Origin: a virus
Reading direction: 5' to 3' (one strand)
Virus record (IMG/VR): IMGVR_UViG_3300024239_000015
Location: 169,378 to 233,377 of that record
Length of the DNA stretch: 64,000 bases
Under the pieces are notes generated by a model. That model had not been told where the DNA came from and ran no database searches. It worked only from the letters and a program-made list of their open reading frames with translations. This document shows, in pieces, positions 24,738 through 33,138 of the stretch. Made by a program: the position numbers and the translations under genes. Within the stretch, counting starts at the first letter, position 1, and every line of letters begins with the position of its first letter.

Positions 24738-27644
24738 ATGTCTTCTGTGACTCAATTAAACGACCAGCTGGATCTGGTTAGAAACAACCCCATGTTGATT
24801 CAAGAGTTGCAACTAGCAACCTTGGAAGAAGCATTAAACGGAGCTTTCGACGTTGTGGATGCGACGTCTCCTTTTGTGCACTTGATGGAGTCTGCTGCTG
24901 TGACCACAGCTAGTCTACACCGTCACTTAGAAACGATCGACCGTCGTCGTGCACCACAGCGTGCTCTTACAAGAGAAGACTTGTACTTACACATGTCGGA
25001 TGACGATTACCTTGGTGTGTTTGGTCAGTACAGTACTGCACCTTTTCGGATGTTTATCTCTGAAGCGGAAATCCGTCAACGCGCAGTGGTTACGGCTGAC
25101 GGCGTAACACGTAAGTTAGTGATTCCAAGAGGAACGGTGATTCGTCCGAATGACATACCGTTTACGTTACAGTACCCGTTGGAGATTCGAGTACTGGCGT
25201 CAGGTGGAATACAAGTTCTGTACGACACAGACGTGGTGTCTCCTTTACAGCAGATTGAAAGTAACATCGTCAACTGGTACTTAAACGACATCTCGGGTGT
25301 ACGCCACATTGAGTTTGAGTTTACTGTTCCCCAGTTAGAAGTTACCACGTTTATCGACACCCCGAATGTTTCTGTGGGGTATAAACAGTTGATCAACTTC
25401 CCTGATCAGTTTTACTACTGTCGGGTGTATGGCGCAAACGAAGACGGAAGTTTCACCGAATACAAAACCACGCACGATGCGATCACCTACGACCCTACAG
25501 AGGTCACCGCTGTACTGAAGGTATTAGACAATCAGTTACAGGTACAGATTCCTCTGGTGTATCTAACCGCCGGGTTGGTATCGAATCAATTACGGATTGA
25601 TATCTACACGACCCGTGGGGATTTCACACAAGACTTACGAGACTACAACGTCAACGCATTTCCAGCAGAGTGGGGTACAGAGTACACTGCAGATCAAAGC
25701 GTATTTAGCGCACCACTGAGCTTGATTGCCAGTAAAGGTATTTACTCTGCAGGGATTTGTCAAGGCGGCAGAAACGCACTGACGACAGAAGAGCTACGTG
25801 CTCGTGTGATGGCGGGGATCTCTCCTCGTCAAACGCCTATCACTCCACTGGAGCTAGAAGCTAAACTGACGTCATTAGGGTACAGTGTCATTAAGTCCGT
25901 AGACCGTTTGACGACGCGTAAATACTTAGCGTCTCGTGGGTTACCGACAATCGCTGGGTATAAGTTCAACTCTGGTGCTGCGTGTACTATCGATACCTTA
26001 CAAACGTCGTACAGTCAGTTGGAGTTACTGGCAACTGTCCGTAGAAACGGTGAGCGGTTAACTGTGCTCTCTAACACGTTATTGCAATACAAAGACGGTA
26101 CGTTGCAGCTAGTCCCCACGACAGAGATCCCTAATCCCACCGTACAAGGGAACGACACCGTAGCAAACATTCTAAACAATGGGACCTACGTGTATACTCC
26201 GTTTCATTACGTGCTGGATGCGACTGATAACCAGTTTAATGTGCGCGCGTTTTACTTAGACGCTCCTACGTTAAAGTCTCGTCGCTTCTTAACCGAGAAT
26301 GAGACCACTGGACTTTTTGTCACGACGGATGGATTCTTAATCCAGAAAACGGCAGAAGGGTATTTAGTCACTGTGAAAACCCGTTCTAGTGAGGTGTACA
26401 AAGCGTTAGCCCCAGAGCAGTTGCACGCACAGCTGTACTTTGTCCCTCCTGGAGAGTCGTCTGGTGCGTACGTCAACGGGACGGTGCGAGGAGTCGATCC
26501 TGACAGTAACGAGTATTACTGGGACTTTAGGGTCGTCACAAACTACGACGTGAGTGACACGAACGCGTTACTGCTGACTAACTTTACGATGTTTGATACC
26601 ACCCCGCAAGTGTTAGCAGCTCCACTGAACCACGAGTGGAGAATCGTTTATGGGGTCAGTGAGTACAACGTGGATGGGTTCCAGCGCACGAGTATCGACG
26701 ATCACTTAGGAATGCACTTACTCCCAGATGACACGCTAGGGTTAACGGAAGAGTTGCTGGTGCTGGAGTTAGGAGTGTATTTAGAGAGACTGTGGAGTAA
26801 TGGTCGTAGTGTAGCCAGTACGGTCACGTACGAACGACATCCTACGGACGTCTACCTCACGTACAAGTCTCCTGTGTACCGGACTGACCCAGTGACAGGA
26901 GCCGTGGTGTTAGAGCGTTTACCGGATGACACCTTTAAACGGACGGTGTTACACAACGTAGGGGACATCGTTTACGAAGACGGAGAACCCGTAGTGTTAT
27001 TCCCGGCAGGTTCAGTGGTGATTGACCCTGTTACGGAATTGCCAGTGATTGCAAACGGACGTACGGTATTACGTCAGGTGGACTTACTGCTGGTGGATGC
27101 AATCTACTTGTACGCTACCGTAGAGTCTGACATCGCCTACCGAGACAGTATCGCACAGACGTTAGTGGGGTACATCAACACGGAGATTGCGGCACTGAAC
27201 GCACAGCTGTACGATCGTACAGAGTTGTACTACTACCCCAATAAAAACATCGGGTTTATCAACGTCATCGCCGATGACCAAAGACGCTTGCAGATTCCAT
27301 CGAGTCTGTCGTTTGTGGTACGGTGTTACCTGTCGGAGACGAAGTACTTGGACGACAAAGTACGGGAAGTGATTCGTACTGCAGTGAAAGCGACGATTGC
27401 TTCTGCACTAACACGCACGACGGTATCGTTGGATAGTTTGATCGTTCAGTTACGTACGGCACTTGGGGATGACGTGATTTCTATAGACTTAGAGAAACTC
27501 GGTCCTTCTAAAGACATCTCTACGTTTACTGTAGCGGACAGCGCAGACCGTGCTTCTGTGAAACGGGTTTTGGAGTTACTACCGAACAACCGTTTAAACG
27601 TCATAGAAGACGTGCTGGTGGATTTTAAACGACATACGGCATAA
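24738..27644 (+). CDS. Large baseplate wedge-like protein (968 residues)
   Basis: The largest gene in the window. The plan recalls phage T4 gp6 / baseplate J-type wedge proteins: a helical N-terminus, a segment near residue 370 (TPITPLELEAKLTSLGYSV), long strand-rich middle domains, and a helical C-terminus with a DLEKLG turn and DVLVDFKR end. AGGG lies upstream of the ATG. It ends at a two-way terminator facing inner-head paralog F. The wedge assignment is inference from length, order and composition. Confidence 0.55.
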   Translation: MSSVTQLNDQLDLVRNNPMLIQELQLATLEEALNGAFDVVDATSPFVHLMESAAVTTASLHRHLETIDRRRAPQRALTREDLYLHMSDDDYLGVFGQYSTAPFRMFISEAEIRQRAVVTADGVTRKLVIPRGTVIRPNDIPFTLQYPLEIRVLASGGIQVLYDTDVVSPLQQIESNIVNWYLNDISGVRHIEFEFTVPQLEVTTFIDTPNVSVGYKQLINFPDQFYYCRVYGANEDGSFTEYKTTHDAITYDPTEVTAVLKVLDNQLQVQIPLVYLTAGLVSNQLRIDIYTTRGDFTQDLRDYNVNAFPAEWGTEYTADQSVFSAPLSLIASKGIYSAGICQGGRNALTTEELRARVMAGISPRQTPITPLELEAKLTSLGYSVIKSVDRLTTRKYLASRGLPTIAGYKFNSGAACTIDTLQTSYSQLELLATVRRNGERLTVLSNTLLQYKDGTLQLVPTTEIPNPTVQGNDTVANILNNGTYVYTPFHYVLDATDNQFNVRAFYLDAPTLKSRRFLTENETTGLFVTTDGFLIQKTAEGYLVTVKTRSSEVYKALAPEQLHAQLYFVPPGESSGAYVNGTVRGVDPDSNEYYWDFRVVTNYDVSDTNALLLTNFTMFDTTPQVLAAPLNHEWRIVYGVSEYNVDGFQRTSIDDHLGMHLLPDDTLGLTEELLVLELGVYLERLWSNGRSVASTVTYERHPTDVYLTYKSPVYRTDPVTGAVVLERLPDDTFKRTVLHNVGDIVYEDGEPVVLFPAGSVVIDPVTELPVIANGRTVLRQVDLLLVDAIYLYATVESDIAYRDSIAQTLVGYINTEIAALNAQLYDRTELYYYPNKNIGFINVIADDQRRLQIPSSLSFVVRCYLSETKYLDDKVREVIRTAVKATIASALTRTTVSLDSLIVQLRTALGDDVISIDLEKLGPSKDISTFTVADSADRASVKRVLELLPNNRLNVIEDVLVDFKRHTA

Positions 27645-27648
27645 AGCA

Positions 27649-27681
27649 GCATACAGGGAGGCTTCGCGCCTCCCTGTATGC
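27649..27681. terminator. Two-way terminator between convergent genes
   Basis: GCATACAGGGAGG, a seven-base loop, then the exact complement (13 bp). It lies between the ends of the plus baseplate-like gene and minus paralog F, and so can stop transcription from either side. Confidence 0.85.
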
Positions 27682-27691
27682 TTGGTGTGAC

Positions 27692-29059
27692 TTAAGATTT
27701 AAGTTCTTTGTTCAGCCCGTGGGCAACATAAGCACCCACTGTGGTGATCTCTTTAAGGTTAGCTCGTGCGTATGCCATGGTAGCGTCTAACATTTCGTTA
27801 GAGTACTTAGCTGCCACAGTACTGAACTGTGAACTTGCGCGAATCATCGCTTTCACAACACTAACAGCGTGGCTTGAAGTCGCTCTTACACTATCGTCAG
27901 CACCTTTAGCATCTGCGTGACCCGCTAACACTCCTGCTGATTTTAAAACACGATCCATCTCGTCCGACAAAGACTTTTCAACGGTAGCGTATTTTAAAAG
28001 ATCAGCGCTAATCTTTTTCACCTTTTCCAGAAGAAGTGTCAGTTCCTTGGCGTTTAGTCCAGGTACTTCCGTAAATTTAACGTCTTGTAACGTAGAGTTG
28101 TCCATATAAACTGAATGTTTCTCATACTGCTGTGCGACGTGTGCCCAATAGTCAGAACTTCCTTTACCGGAGTCTTCGTTCTGAACGACATTACCTTTCC
28201 AGATCCAAATTAAACGGCGATCGCCTAGCAGGATGTCGCTGGTTAGGGTTTTGTACTCCTTACTGCGGCGACTTTCCGGTGCGGCGTGAGTCTCGCGTAA
28301 GAACGTGTTGGCTGTGTCGTAACCCAATCTGACGTTTCGGTATTTATCCAACACCGCAGTAAACGCGTTTGAATCGTCAACCACTTTCACCATCTCATCG
28401 AGTTGTTCTCGAACTAACTTTAAATGATCGACGTATTTGGTAGATACTTCATCAAACGCATACGCCATGACTTGCTCTACGCAAAACAATCCGTCTAGGG
28501 GTTGCCAAAATTCGCCTTTAGCATCCGTTAGTTTCTTCATTTCTAAAGTCGCTGGTATTGGTGGAGGTGCGGTATGCTCAGACACCTTCTTAAGGCGCGA
28601 GATCATCTGCTCGCATTCTTTCACGCGACGACCGGAAGCGCTAAAGAAAGACTGGAAGAAGAGATTCAATTTACGTAGGAATTCGGTTACGAACTTCTTC
28701 ACCATCTCCCACACTTCTTTGATGCGAGAGCCTACAGACTCAGCAGAGTACGACGACTCTAGGCCAGTTCGTAACCCACCTAAACCCACACGACTTAAGT
28801 GTACTTTGGCTAACGCGTTGGCGTAGCCTAAAGCTTCTGCGGATAACTTACCGTTGTCTGCGTCAGTCTGTACTTGGTTCGCTAAAGCCGACAGTTCGCC
28901 ATGGACGTCTAACGATTCGTCTAACGCCTCTTCGACTTCACCTAATTCTGCGGCTGCAGCCTCTACGCCGACCGTAGGCTCTTCCGAACCTTCTAAACGT
29001 TGTTCGATGATCGTCTCACTCTCTAAAGCAAGAAAGCGATTCAGTTTGTTCTTCGCCAT
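27692..29059 (-). CDS. Inner-head protein, paralog F, with propeptide
   Basis: 455 residues from the ATG at 29059 (MAKNKLNRFLALESETI), preceded by GAAGAGAG; a longer in-frame start exists but would lie before that site. The acidic propeptide contains ALGYANALAKVHL, shared with paralog C, and SAE-S at 105-108 as the likely cleavage point, followed by VGSRIKEVWEMV. It is separated from its paralogs by the virion genes at 21-27 kb, so the family has been scattered or rearranged. Confidence 0.65.
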   Translation of the reverse strand: MAKNKLNRFLALESETIIEQRLEGSEEPTVGVEAAAAELGEVEEALDESLDVHGELSALANQVQTDADNGKLSAEALGYANALAKVHLSRVGLGGLRTGLESSYSAESVGSRIKEVWEMVKKFVTEFLRKLNLFFQSFFSASGRRVKECEQMISRLKKVSEHTAPPPIPATLEMKKLTDAKGEFWQPLDGLFCVEQVMAYAFDEVSTKYVDHLKLVREQLDEMVKVVDDSNAFTAVLDKYRNVRLGYDTANTFLRETHAAPESRRSKEYKTLTSDILLGDRRLIWIWKGNVVQNEDSGKGSSDYWAHVAQQYEKHSVYMDNSTLQDVKFTEVPGLNAKELTLLLEKVKKISADLLKYATVEKSLSDEMDRVLKSAGVLAGHADAKGADDSVRATSSHAVSVVKAMIRASSQFSTVAAKYSNEMLDATMAYARANLKEITTVGAYVAHGLNKELKS

Positions 29060-29094
29060 AATTAAAAACTCTCTTCGAAATTTAACCGAAAAAA

Positions 29095-29116
29095 AGCGAG
29101 GGCAAACACCCTCGCT
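29095..29116 (-). terminator. Terminator hairpin
   Basis: AGCGAGGG-CAAACA-CCCTCGCT with TTTTTTCGG following on the minus strand, just past the 503-residue gene. It has both stem and U-run. Confidence 0.8.
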
Positions 29117-29126
29117 GCTCATAAAA

Positions 29127-30638
29127 TTAACGACCCAGAGGTTTTAAGAAGTCCTGAAGTTTCTCGTTTAATCGATTAAACTCCGCTTCATCCAACCGAC
29201 TGCCCGCATCTTTACCACGTTCGATTAACTTCAAGTACCGCTCTTTCGTACGTTTGAGTTCATCGTCTTGTTTCGCTAACGCTTCCCGGTAGAACGCCTT
29301 GACTTCTTTTAAGAAGTTTTCGTACTCTTCCGGATTGGATTCATCCACAGGGTCACTGAAGATACGATCGCGAATGTCACTTCTAAGTTTCCTTGCAGTT
29401 TCAAACGTTTTAAACACGCGACGCACAAGCTCGTAGTTAAACCGTTCGAAGTGAGCAAATGCACCCAATGACTGCTGAAGCTCTCTGACAATTTGTCGGA
29501 TCAACTCTGGTGTGGAAACCACTCCGTCTTTGGTGATCGGGTAGTTGTAAGCGTTATGCCGTCCCGTCTTTACTTGTTGTCCGCCCACCCCACCGTTTAA
29601 GTACCCTAAAAGCTCATTGACTTTTAAGCTCTCTAAGTAGGTAGGTCCACCAGCAACAATCGCAGCAGTGTGCTCAAATGCTTTTGTTGCTTCTGCAAAG
29701 AGCGTAGTGGCCGTTTGTGAGGTTAGCGCAACCGTTTCTTTACTGAACTGAGCCAGTGGGTTATGGTCAGGTAAGAACGCAGCGAAGATATCGATCAGCC
29801 CCACGTGTCCTTTGACGTACCCTTTGTACGCACCCCCACTAAACCAGATCGCTTGTTTACCGATCTGTTGCTGGAGCTGCTCTTGCTCAGCAAGAAAAGC
29901 TGTACAGTTGGCGCGTAAAGTATCTTCATCGCTGAGTTCTAGCTTGCCAGTTTCTGTACTGTCTGCTTTTTTCACAAACACAGCAAGCTCTAACGCTTGT
30001 GCAGCCACCCCTTGTAGGAGTTTACGCATTTCAATATGGAGGTTATCTAAACGGTTAGAGATCTGAGGGTCAGTCACAAACCGCAAAGCGAATTCACTGA
30101 CGTGGTGTTTCTGCTCTTTGATCACAGACTCTTCCACAGTTCTGACACGAGACTCAAAGAACTGTCGTAAGTTAGACGGTGCTTTCTTTGCGTGTTCTTC
30201 TGTAGCTTCATCTGCGTCAGTTTCGTTGAGTGCAGCAGCAATGTCTTCTGCTGCTTTTTCTACGGCTTCTACGCCTTCTTGGGTTTTGTTTTTGATCCAC
30301 TTGTACAGCTTGACAATCAACACACCTACAGCCACTAACGCAGCAGCGATCACAGCTAATGCGATTGTGAGGATACCTTCACAGGCTAAAGTTTTCTGCG
30401 TTAAGCTAGGGGCAGTCGTGTACCGAGAGGTTTGTTCGAACAGTCCCGTAGGGAGTAAAGACTCTAACGCCACAGCGTTTTGTTTAGACATCCCACGAGC
30501 GTCAATCTGTACGTACTGAGCGCTCAGCGTCTCAAACGCTTGCTCTAAGTCTTGTAGTACAGTTTGTTCACTCTCAAAGAGGTCTTTTAACTCCCCACGA
30601 CTCCCCGCAAGGTATGCGTCGTCTTCGGTGAGGTACAT
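29127..30638 (-). CDS. Inner-head-type protein with hydrophobic segment (503 residues)
   Basis: The N-terminal ~87 residues end at ACE-G (85-88), which fits the S/A/G-X-E cleavage pattern of the head protease. Immediately after comes a strong hydrophobic helix (ILTIALAVIAAALVAVGVLI, ~20 residues), then KLYKWIKNK and a long charged helical region. The same plan (propeptide, X-E site, helix) is seen in the neighbouring paralogs, but the hydrophobic helix is unique to this one. It could be injected and act at a membrane; that is speculation. AATAGGAG precedes the ATG. Confidence 0.6.
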   Translation of the reverse strand: MYLTEDDAYLAGSRGELKDLFESEQTVLQDLEQAFETLSAQYVQIDARGMSKQNAVALESLLPTGLFEQTSRYTTAPSLTQKTLACEGILTIALAVIAAALVAVGVLIVKLYKWIKNKTQEGVEAVEKAAEDIAAALNETDADEATEEHAKKAPSNLRQFFESRVRTVEESVIKEQKHHVSEFALRFVTDPQISNRLDNLHIEMRKLLQGVAAQALELAVFVKKADSTETGKLELSDEDTLRANCTAFLAEQEQLQQQIGKQAIWFSGGAYKGYVKGHVGLIDIFAAFLPDHNPLAQFSKETVALTSQTATTLFAEATKAFEHTAAIVAGGPTYLESLKVNELLGYLNGGVGGQQVKTGRHNAYNYPITKDGVVSTPELIRQIVRELQQSLGAFAHFERFNYELVRRVFKTFETARKLRSDIRDRIFSDPVDESNPEEYENFLKEVKAFYREALAKQDDELKRTKERYLKLIERGKDAGSRLDEAEFNRLNEKLQDFLKPLGR

Positions 30639-30651
30639 AACACGCTCCTAT

Positions 30652-31359
30652 TTACGCTTGTAATTGACGATGGGTGACGAGTGTGAGTGTACTCACGGCA
30701 CCTAGTAACGAAACGCGCTCTAAAAGCGCTGTAAGGCCCTCTACCACCGCTGGGATGTACGGGTCATCCAAAGGGACTTGTACAGACAACCGATCCGCTA
30801 CAGTGTCTTGGAGTAACGACACCAGCGTGTGAGGTTTGAGTAACGCATGTTTAGGTAACACACGTACACTTTGTTTACATAAAGGTTTCCACTCGTGTAT
30901 CCGATCCCGTAACACCGCCACGGTATCAAACGGAGTCCGTGTCGTTATCCCTAACCACGACAACCACGCGTCTCGTTCTGTGAGGGCGTGGAAGTGGTCT
31001 AAAACGTCTAATGCATCCTCTAGTAAAGGTGTACTTAGCACTGTTTTTAAAACGTCTACGGTGTCTCTGGTGTCGGTATACAAGGCAGAGAGAGGCTGCT
31101 GTAATTGGGTATGTGCGCGTGCGCACTGAAGCCACCTGTGGTCGTTCCGAAGGTCTAACGAGTGAGGGTCGATCGCGTACTCTGAAAGCTCAGAGAGAAC
31201 TTTCGCTAAGTACTGGCAACCGATTCCGAACGTCTGTTGGAATTCGTGTAAGAACGTGTTTAAGTGCGCTTCTGTGCAAACGACACGAGGGGTCTCTAGA
31301 AAGACCCCTACTTCGGCAGGTAACGCGTCTATGACGTGACTGTATTGCCCTGTGACCAT
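30652..31359 (-). CDS. Unrecognised 235-residue protein
   Basis: Start taken at ATG 31359 (MVTGQYSHVIDALPAEVGVF), preceded by CAGGGAA; it overlaps the end of the upstream gene by 31 bases. A longer frame upstream is arginine-rich and lacks the coding character of the rest. Helical with many leucines and histidines. It lies 13 bases before the 503-residue inner-head-type gene. Function unknown. Confidence 0.6.
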   Translation of the reverse strand: MVTGQYSHVIDALPAEVGVFLETPRVVCTEAHLNTFLHEFQQTFGIGCQYLAKVLSELSEYAIDPHSLDLRNDHRWLQCARAHTQLQQPLSALYTDTRDTVDVLKTVLSTPLLEDALDVLDHFHALTERDAWLSWLGITTRTPFDTVAVLRDRIHEWKPLCKQSVRVLPKHALLKPHTLVSLLQDTVADRLSVQVPLDDPYIPAVVEGLTALLERVSLLGAVSTLTLVTHRQLQA

Positions 31360-31742
31360 GCTGACATTCCCTGTGCTACGTAATCGGCTTCTATGGCGTC
31401 TACTAACTGCTTGTAAGCGCCTACGTGGTTTGGATCGATCTTCGGAATGATCTGGTCTAACTGACAACCTAAGCTGTAAGCGCACAGTAACCGAGCATCG
31501 TAAAACTCACGTACCTTTTGGATCACGTAAGGAACTTTCAGGATCACCGACTCGTTGATGTCAGACACCGAGTCACGAATATACCCCTGGCAATGTTTCG
31601 CGTAGAAACCTAACGCGTCATCTTTGTTGTTTACCGGCAAAGGCATTGCCCATGCCAATGCGGCAGCGACATGTAAGTCGATGTCTGGGACGTTGAGTTC
31701 TTTCAGGGTCTTAGCAACCTGAAGTGCGGTCGTATGGTTCAT
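31329..31742 (-). CDS. Unrecognised 137-residue protein
   Basis: AAGGAG precedes the ATG. Helical protein starting MNHTTALQVAKTLKELNV, with two cysteines near residue 90. Its end overlaps the next gene. It is part of the minus operon from 33053 to 29127. No family recognised. Confidence 0.65.
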   Translation of the reverse strand: MNHTTALQVAKTLKELNVPDIDLHVAAALAWAMPLPVNNKDDALGFYAKHCQGYIRDSVSDINESVILKVPYVIQKVREFYDARLLCAYSLGCQLDQIIPKIDPNHVGAYKQLVDAIEADYVAQGMSAWSQGNTVTS

Positions 31743-31760
31743 TCACCACTCCTTATTGTT

Positions 31761-33053
31761 TTAGCTTTGTAATTGACGGAATTCAGCAGCGCGAGCGTAC
31801 AGGTTATTTGCAGCAAGCTTTTCAAGCTCGATCTGCATTTTGTACGTACGGCGTTGTTTACGGGTACCTGGAACGATTACCAGCCAGATCTTCTGCCACA
31901 GGGACTCACGGTCGGTTAATTTCTTAACCAGTAACTCGATGGCGTCAAGATCTTCTAAGACCTTTTTCTCGACAGCTGGTTGTAAGTCCTTATCTTTCAG
32001 CATCGTCTGTAAATCACGACGTATGCGCTCTAGGCGTAATTCAGGTTGGTCGTAGTCGTCGTAGAACGGGTTATTAAACAGAATCGACAGTATGATCGTG
32101 ATAGATGTGGGTTCACCTTTTGATGCTGCTATGACAAAACCAATGAACCCTAAGATTTTTATGATTTCTGTTATTAAAAATAAAATCGTGCCGCGTGCCG
32201 ACCGAGCTCCAATTCCAAAGAACGCGCCGTGGTACAGTTTTGACAGAGCCGAAGCTAACGCCAAAGACGCACCGTGGCGAGACGAAAACTGATCACTCAG
32301 GTGCTCGTAGCTACGGACGTCAAATAAAGGAACACCGAACTCAGAACGCGTCTCTTCGATTTTGTCTTTTAAGATCAACGTTTGGAAGACGTCAGCGTCG
32401 CTCGTTTCAGCAACGTGCTCTTTGTCTTCTATTTTGATCTCCATGACGTTCTCTAAGTCTTCTAAGAACTCGATACGTTGTTTGGCGTTCTCGATACCCA
32501 TGAACTCACGCGTCGCTTGCGTCAAGACGTAGTTGGTCGTTAGGGTCTCCGCCAAACACTCGTAGTAGGAGAAGACATGACCCAGCTCATGTAGAATCAC
32601 TGCTGCAATTTCGTCTGGTGTGAAATCGCTTGTGAACATTCCTTTAGTCACAGCGGCGTCGAGTGTGAGTTTCGAGAACGCACCTGTGACTTTTGACTTC
32701 TCGCGATCTACCACACCGACCGCTTTCTTGTAGTCGTTACAACGCACCAACGCTTTCCCTTGTTCGTTCGAGCCCCAACTAGAACGTCTAAACATGGAAA
32801 TCAACGGATGGTTGACATCGATCGTCGGTGGCATCACGTACGCATTTGGGCTAGGTGAGAAATCGACAATAAACAACGTGTCTATCCCTAAGCGATCAAA
32901 GATCACTTTACGTAAACGTGTGCGCTTAAACGCGTCTTTGTCGTATTTCCCTTCGGCTTTCACTTCAGAGATAATCAGAGAGATCTCATTAAAAAGTGCG
33001 GGGTCTTGGTGCGCGATTGCTTCAGCGGCGTACCGCTTTAAAATGGGTTTCAT
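31761..33053 (-). CDS. HELGH zinc-metalloprotease-like protein with hydrophobic segment
   Basis: 430 residues from ATG 33053 (MKPILKRYAAEAI), preceded by GGAGAGG; an ATG four codons earlier lacks this spacing. AAVILHELGHVFSYYE near residue 160-175 is a gluzincin-type HExxH zinc site, and CLAETLTTNY shortly after supplies a glutamate that could be the third ligand. A hydrophobic stretch follows further on (TILFLITEIIKILGFIGFVI). It could be a virion-associated or membrane-anchored peptidase. It is not obviously the head maturation protease, which in phiKZ is a serine enzyme. Substrate unknown. Confidence 0.65.
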   Translation of the reverse strand: MKPILKRYAAEAIAHQDPALFNEISLIISEVKAEGKYDKDAFKRTRLRKVIFDRLGIDTLFIVDFSPSPNAYVMPPTIDVNHPLISMFRRSSWGSNEQGKALVRCNDYKKAVGVVDREKSKVTGAFSKLTLDAAVTKGMFTSDFTPDEIAAVILHELGHVFSYYECLAETLTTNYVLTQATREFMGIENAKQRIEFLEDLENVMEIKIEDKEHVAETSDADVFQTLILKDKIEETRSEFGVPLFDVRSYEHLSDQFSSRHGASLALASALSKLYHGAFFGIGARSARGTILFLITEIIKILGFIGFVIAASKGEPTSITIILSILFNNPFYDDYDQPELRLERIRRDLQTMLKDKDLQPAVEKKVLEDLDAIELLVKKLTDRESLWQKIWLVIVPGTRKQRRTYKMQIELEKLAANNLYARAAEFRQLQS

Positions 33054-33138
33054 AAACCTCTCCAATGGTCCAACGGATTAAATAGTTACACACGATTGAC
33101 ATACTGTAGGATAACTTTACACGTAAGTAAGGATCAAG
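33054..33138. promoter_or_regulatory. Divergent promoter region before DNA polymerase
   Basis: About 85 bases between the metalloprotease-like gene and the polymerase gene. The plus strand has TTGACA at 33096, then an AT-rich GGATAACTTTA and AAGGATC as ribosome-binding site. A spaced -10 box is not convincing. Nothing else is seen. Confidence 0.3.

Noticed and set aside
33096-33101. Host sigma-70 promoter before the DNA polymerase (TTGACA)
   Set aside because: No -10 box at a usual distance; too little to call.
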